Below, one piece after another: positions 63,310-64,000 of a stretch of 64,000 bases of DNA (the stretch's first letter is position 1; every line of letters starts with the position of its first letter). The notes beneath the pieces were generated by a model, which did not search any database, had not been told where the DNA came from, and saw only the letters and a program-made list of their open reading frames with translations. The translations under genes and the position numbers were made by a program. The stretch is taken from the NCBI GenBank assembly GCA_032622095.1, contig CP136061.1, positions 123,518,754-123,582,753 of the forward strand, read 5' to 3'. Source of the stretch: Siphonodentalium dalli. Taxonomy: Eukaryota > Mollusca > Scaphopoda > Gadilida > Siphonodentaliidae.

Positions 63310-64000
63310 CATGAATAATTATACCCCCACTTTCGAAGAAAATGGGGAGTATACTGGATTGACTGCGTCTGTCTGTCTGGACTGGACGTCCGTCCATCAC
63401 ACTTTCTCCCTCAGTGTGTCCGACCTCATAACTCGGAACAACTATGAACAGATTTCAATAATTTTTTGTATGCAATCTCCTTAGGACCGTCTATCTGCAT
63501 TATGCTAATTGCGGTGCCGTCCGACTTTCTTTTTTTAAGTTACGCCTTACTTTTTTACTTAGAAAATTCTGTCCGACTTAATAACTTTAACAAATATGAA
63601 CCAATTTCAATAATTTTTGGTATACATGCTTCTCACAACACCCTCTCTACATGATGCGGCTCAGGGTTAGCTCGGACTGTTTTTCCTAACATTACACTTC
63701 ATTTTCGACTTATTTTGACTTTTTTGTGGATGCTGTTTACGGATAATGCGGGTTGAATTTGCCACCATGGGGGTATGCTAGCACGCGAGTGCACACCTCT
63801 TGTTTTGTCTGAGCTTGTATTCCTACATTTTCTGGTCAAACTTGGCACAGATATTAACAACTATGCGAACCTGTGCACCTACGAATATGAGCTTGATCCA
63901 ACATTTTTAGTGTAGTTTTCCCTCTTTTTCGACATTGATATTTTTCGCAACGTGCATAATTTTGTCACGAGTTTGTATTCCTTGCCTTTTTTTTCTTCAA
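63310..64000. repeat. TATACTGGATTGACTG dispersed repeat, running off the right edge
   Basis: TTATACCCCCACTTTCGAAG start, GTCTGTCTGG, AACAAATATGAACCAATTTC, GGGTTGAATTTGCCACCATG and CTTGTTTTGTCTGAGC. No gene. Confidence 0.65.

Overview
This is animal nuclear DNA: intron-rich, AT-rich and crowded with transposons. The host is probably a mollusc. The two host genes only say 'metazoan'. The mollusc call rests on repeat style: GTCCGTCC-rich dispersed repeats starting near TATACTGGATTGACTG, 'GAGCTATTGCCATGG' repeats, and a tRNA-derived SINE ending in (CAAT)n. These match what I remember of mollusc genomes, which I could not check here.

Layout. Positions 254-454 are the last coding exon of a copine gene (plus strand); the rest of it lies upstream of the window. 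Positions 455-13,700 are its 3' UTR and an intergenic stretch of MITEs, a SINE, a minisatellite and two GC-rich hairpin elements. Positions 13,702-60,822 hold one complete gene on the plus strand, a FAM120 homologue (FAM120A/B/C; constitutive coactivator of PPAR-gamma family). I joined 12 coding exons by GT/AG sites and reading phase; every junction keeps frame and gives an 838-residue protein. Polyadenylation signals lie at 61.5 and 61.9 kb. The remaining 2 kb is repeats.

The FAM120 introns (0.7-12.7 kb) are full of DNA transposons whose ends and target-site duplications can be read directly. Intron 1 is mostly one 8.07-kb hAT element carrying a Harbinger-like element (with a further hAT-like element inside it), a second hAT (with another TIR element inside it), and a 934-bp element with 101-bp TIRs and a 9-bp duplication. 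A hAT in intron 2 duplicates bases from +3 of the exon 2 donor. Intron 3 holds two sister hAT deletion derivatives in opposite orientation. Intron 6 is a 12.7-kb repeat field in which a core of about 50 bp occurs five times with no visible change. Intron 10 holds a 3.3-kb hAT with a recognisable but frameshifted transposase. In all I see about ten hAT, several PIF/Harbinger-like, several TTAA (piggyBac-like), at least four TA (Tc1/mariner-like) and two 9-bp-TSD elements.

The observations I would follow first are the transposon nest in intron 1, a palindromic core shared by MITEs with different termini and target sites, a candidate alternative last exon that would give a PIN-only FAM120 isoform, loss of the acidic nuclease residues in the FAM120 PIN-like domain, and the duplicated splice donor downstream of exon 11. 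I found no CRISPR, operon or bacterial features.
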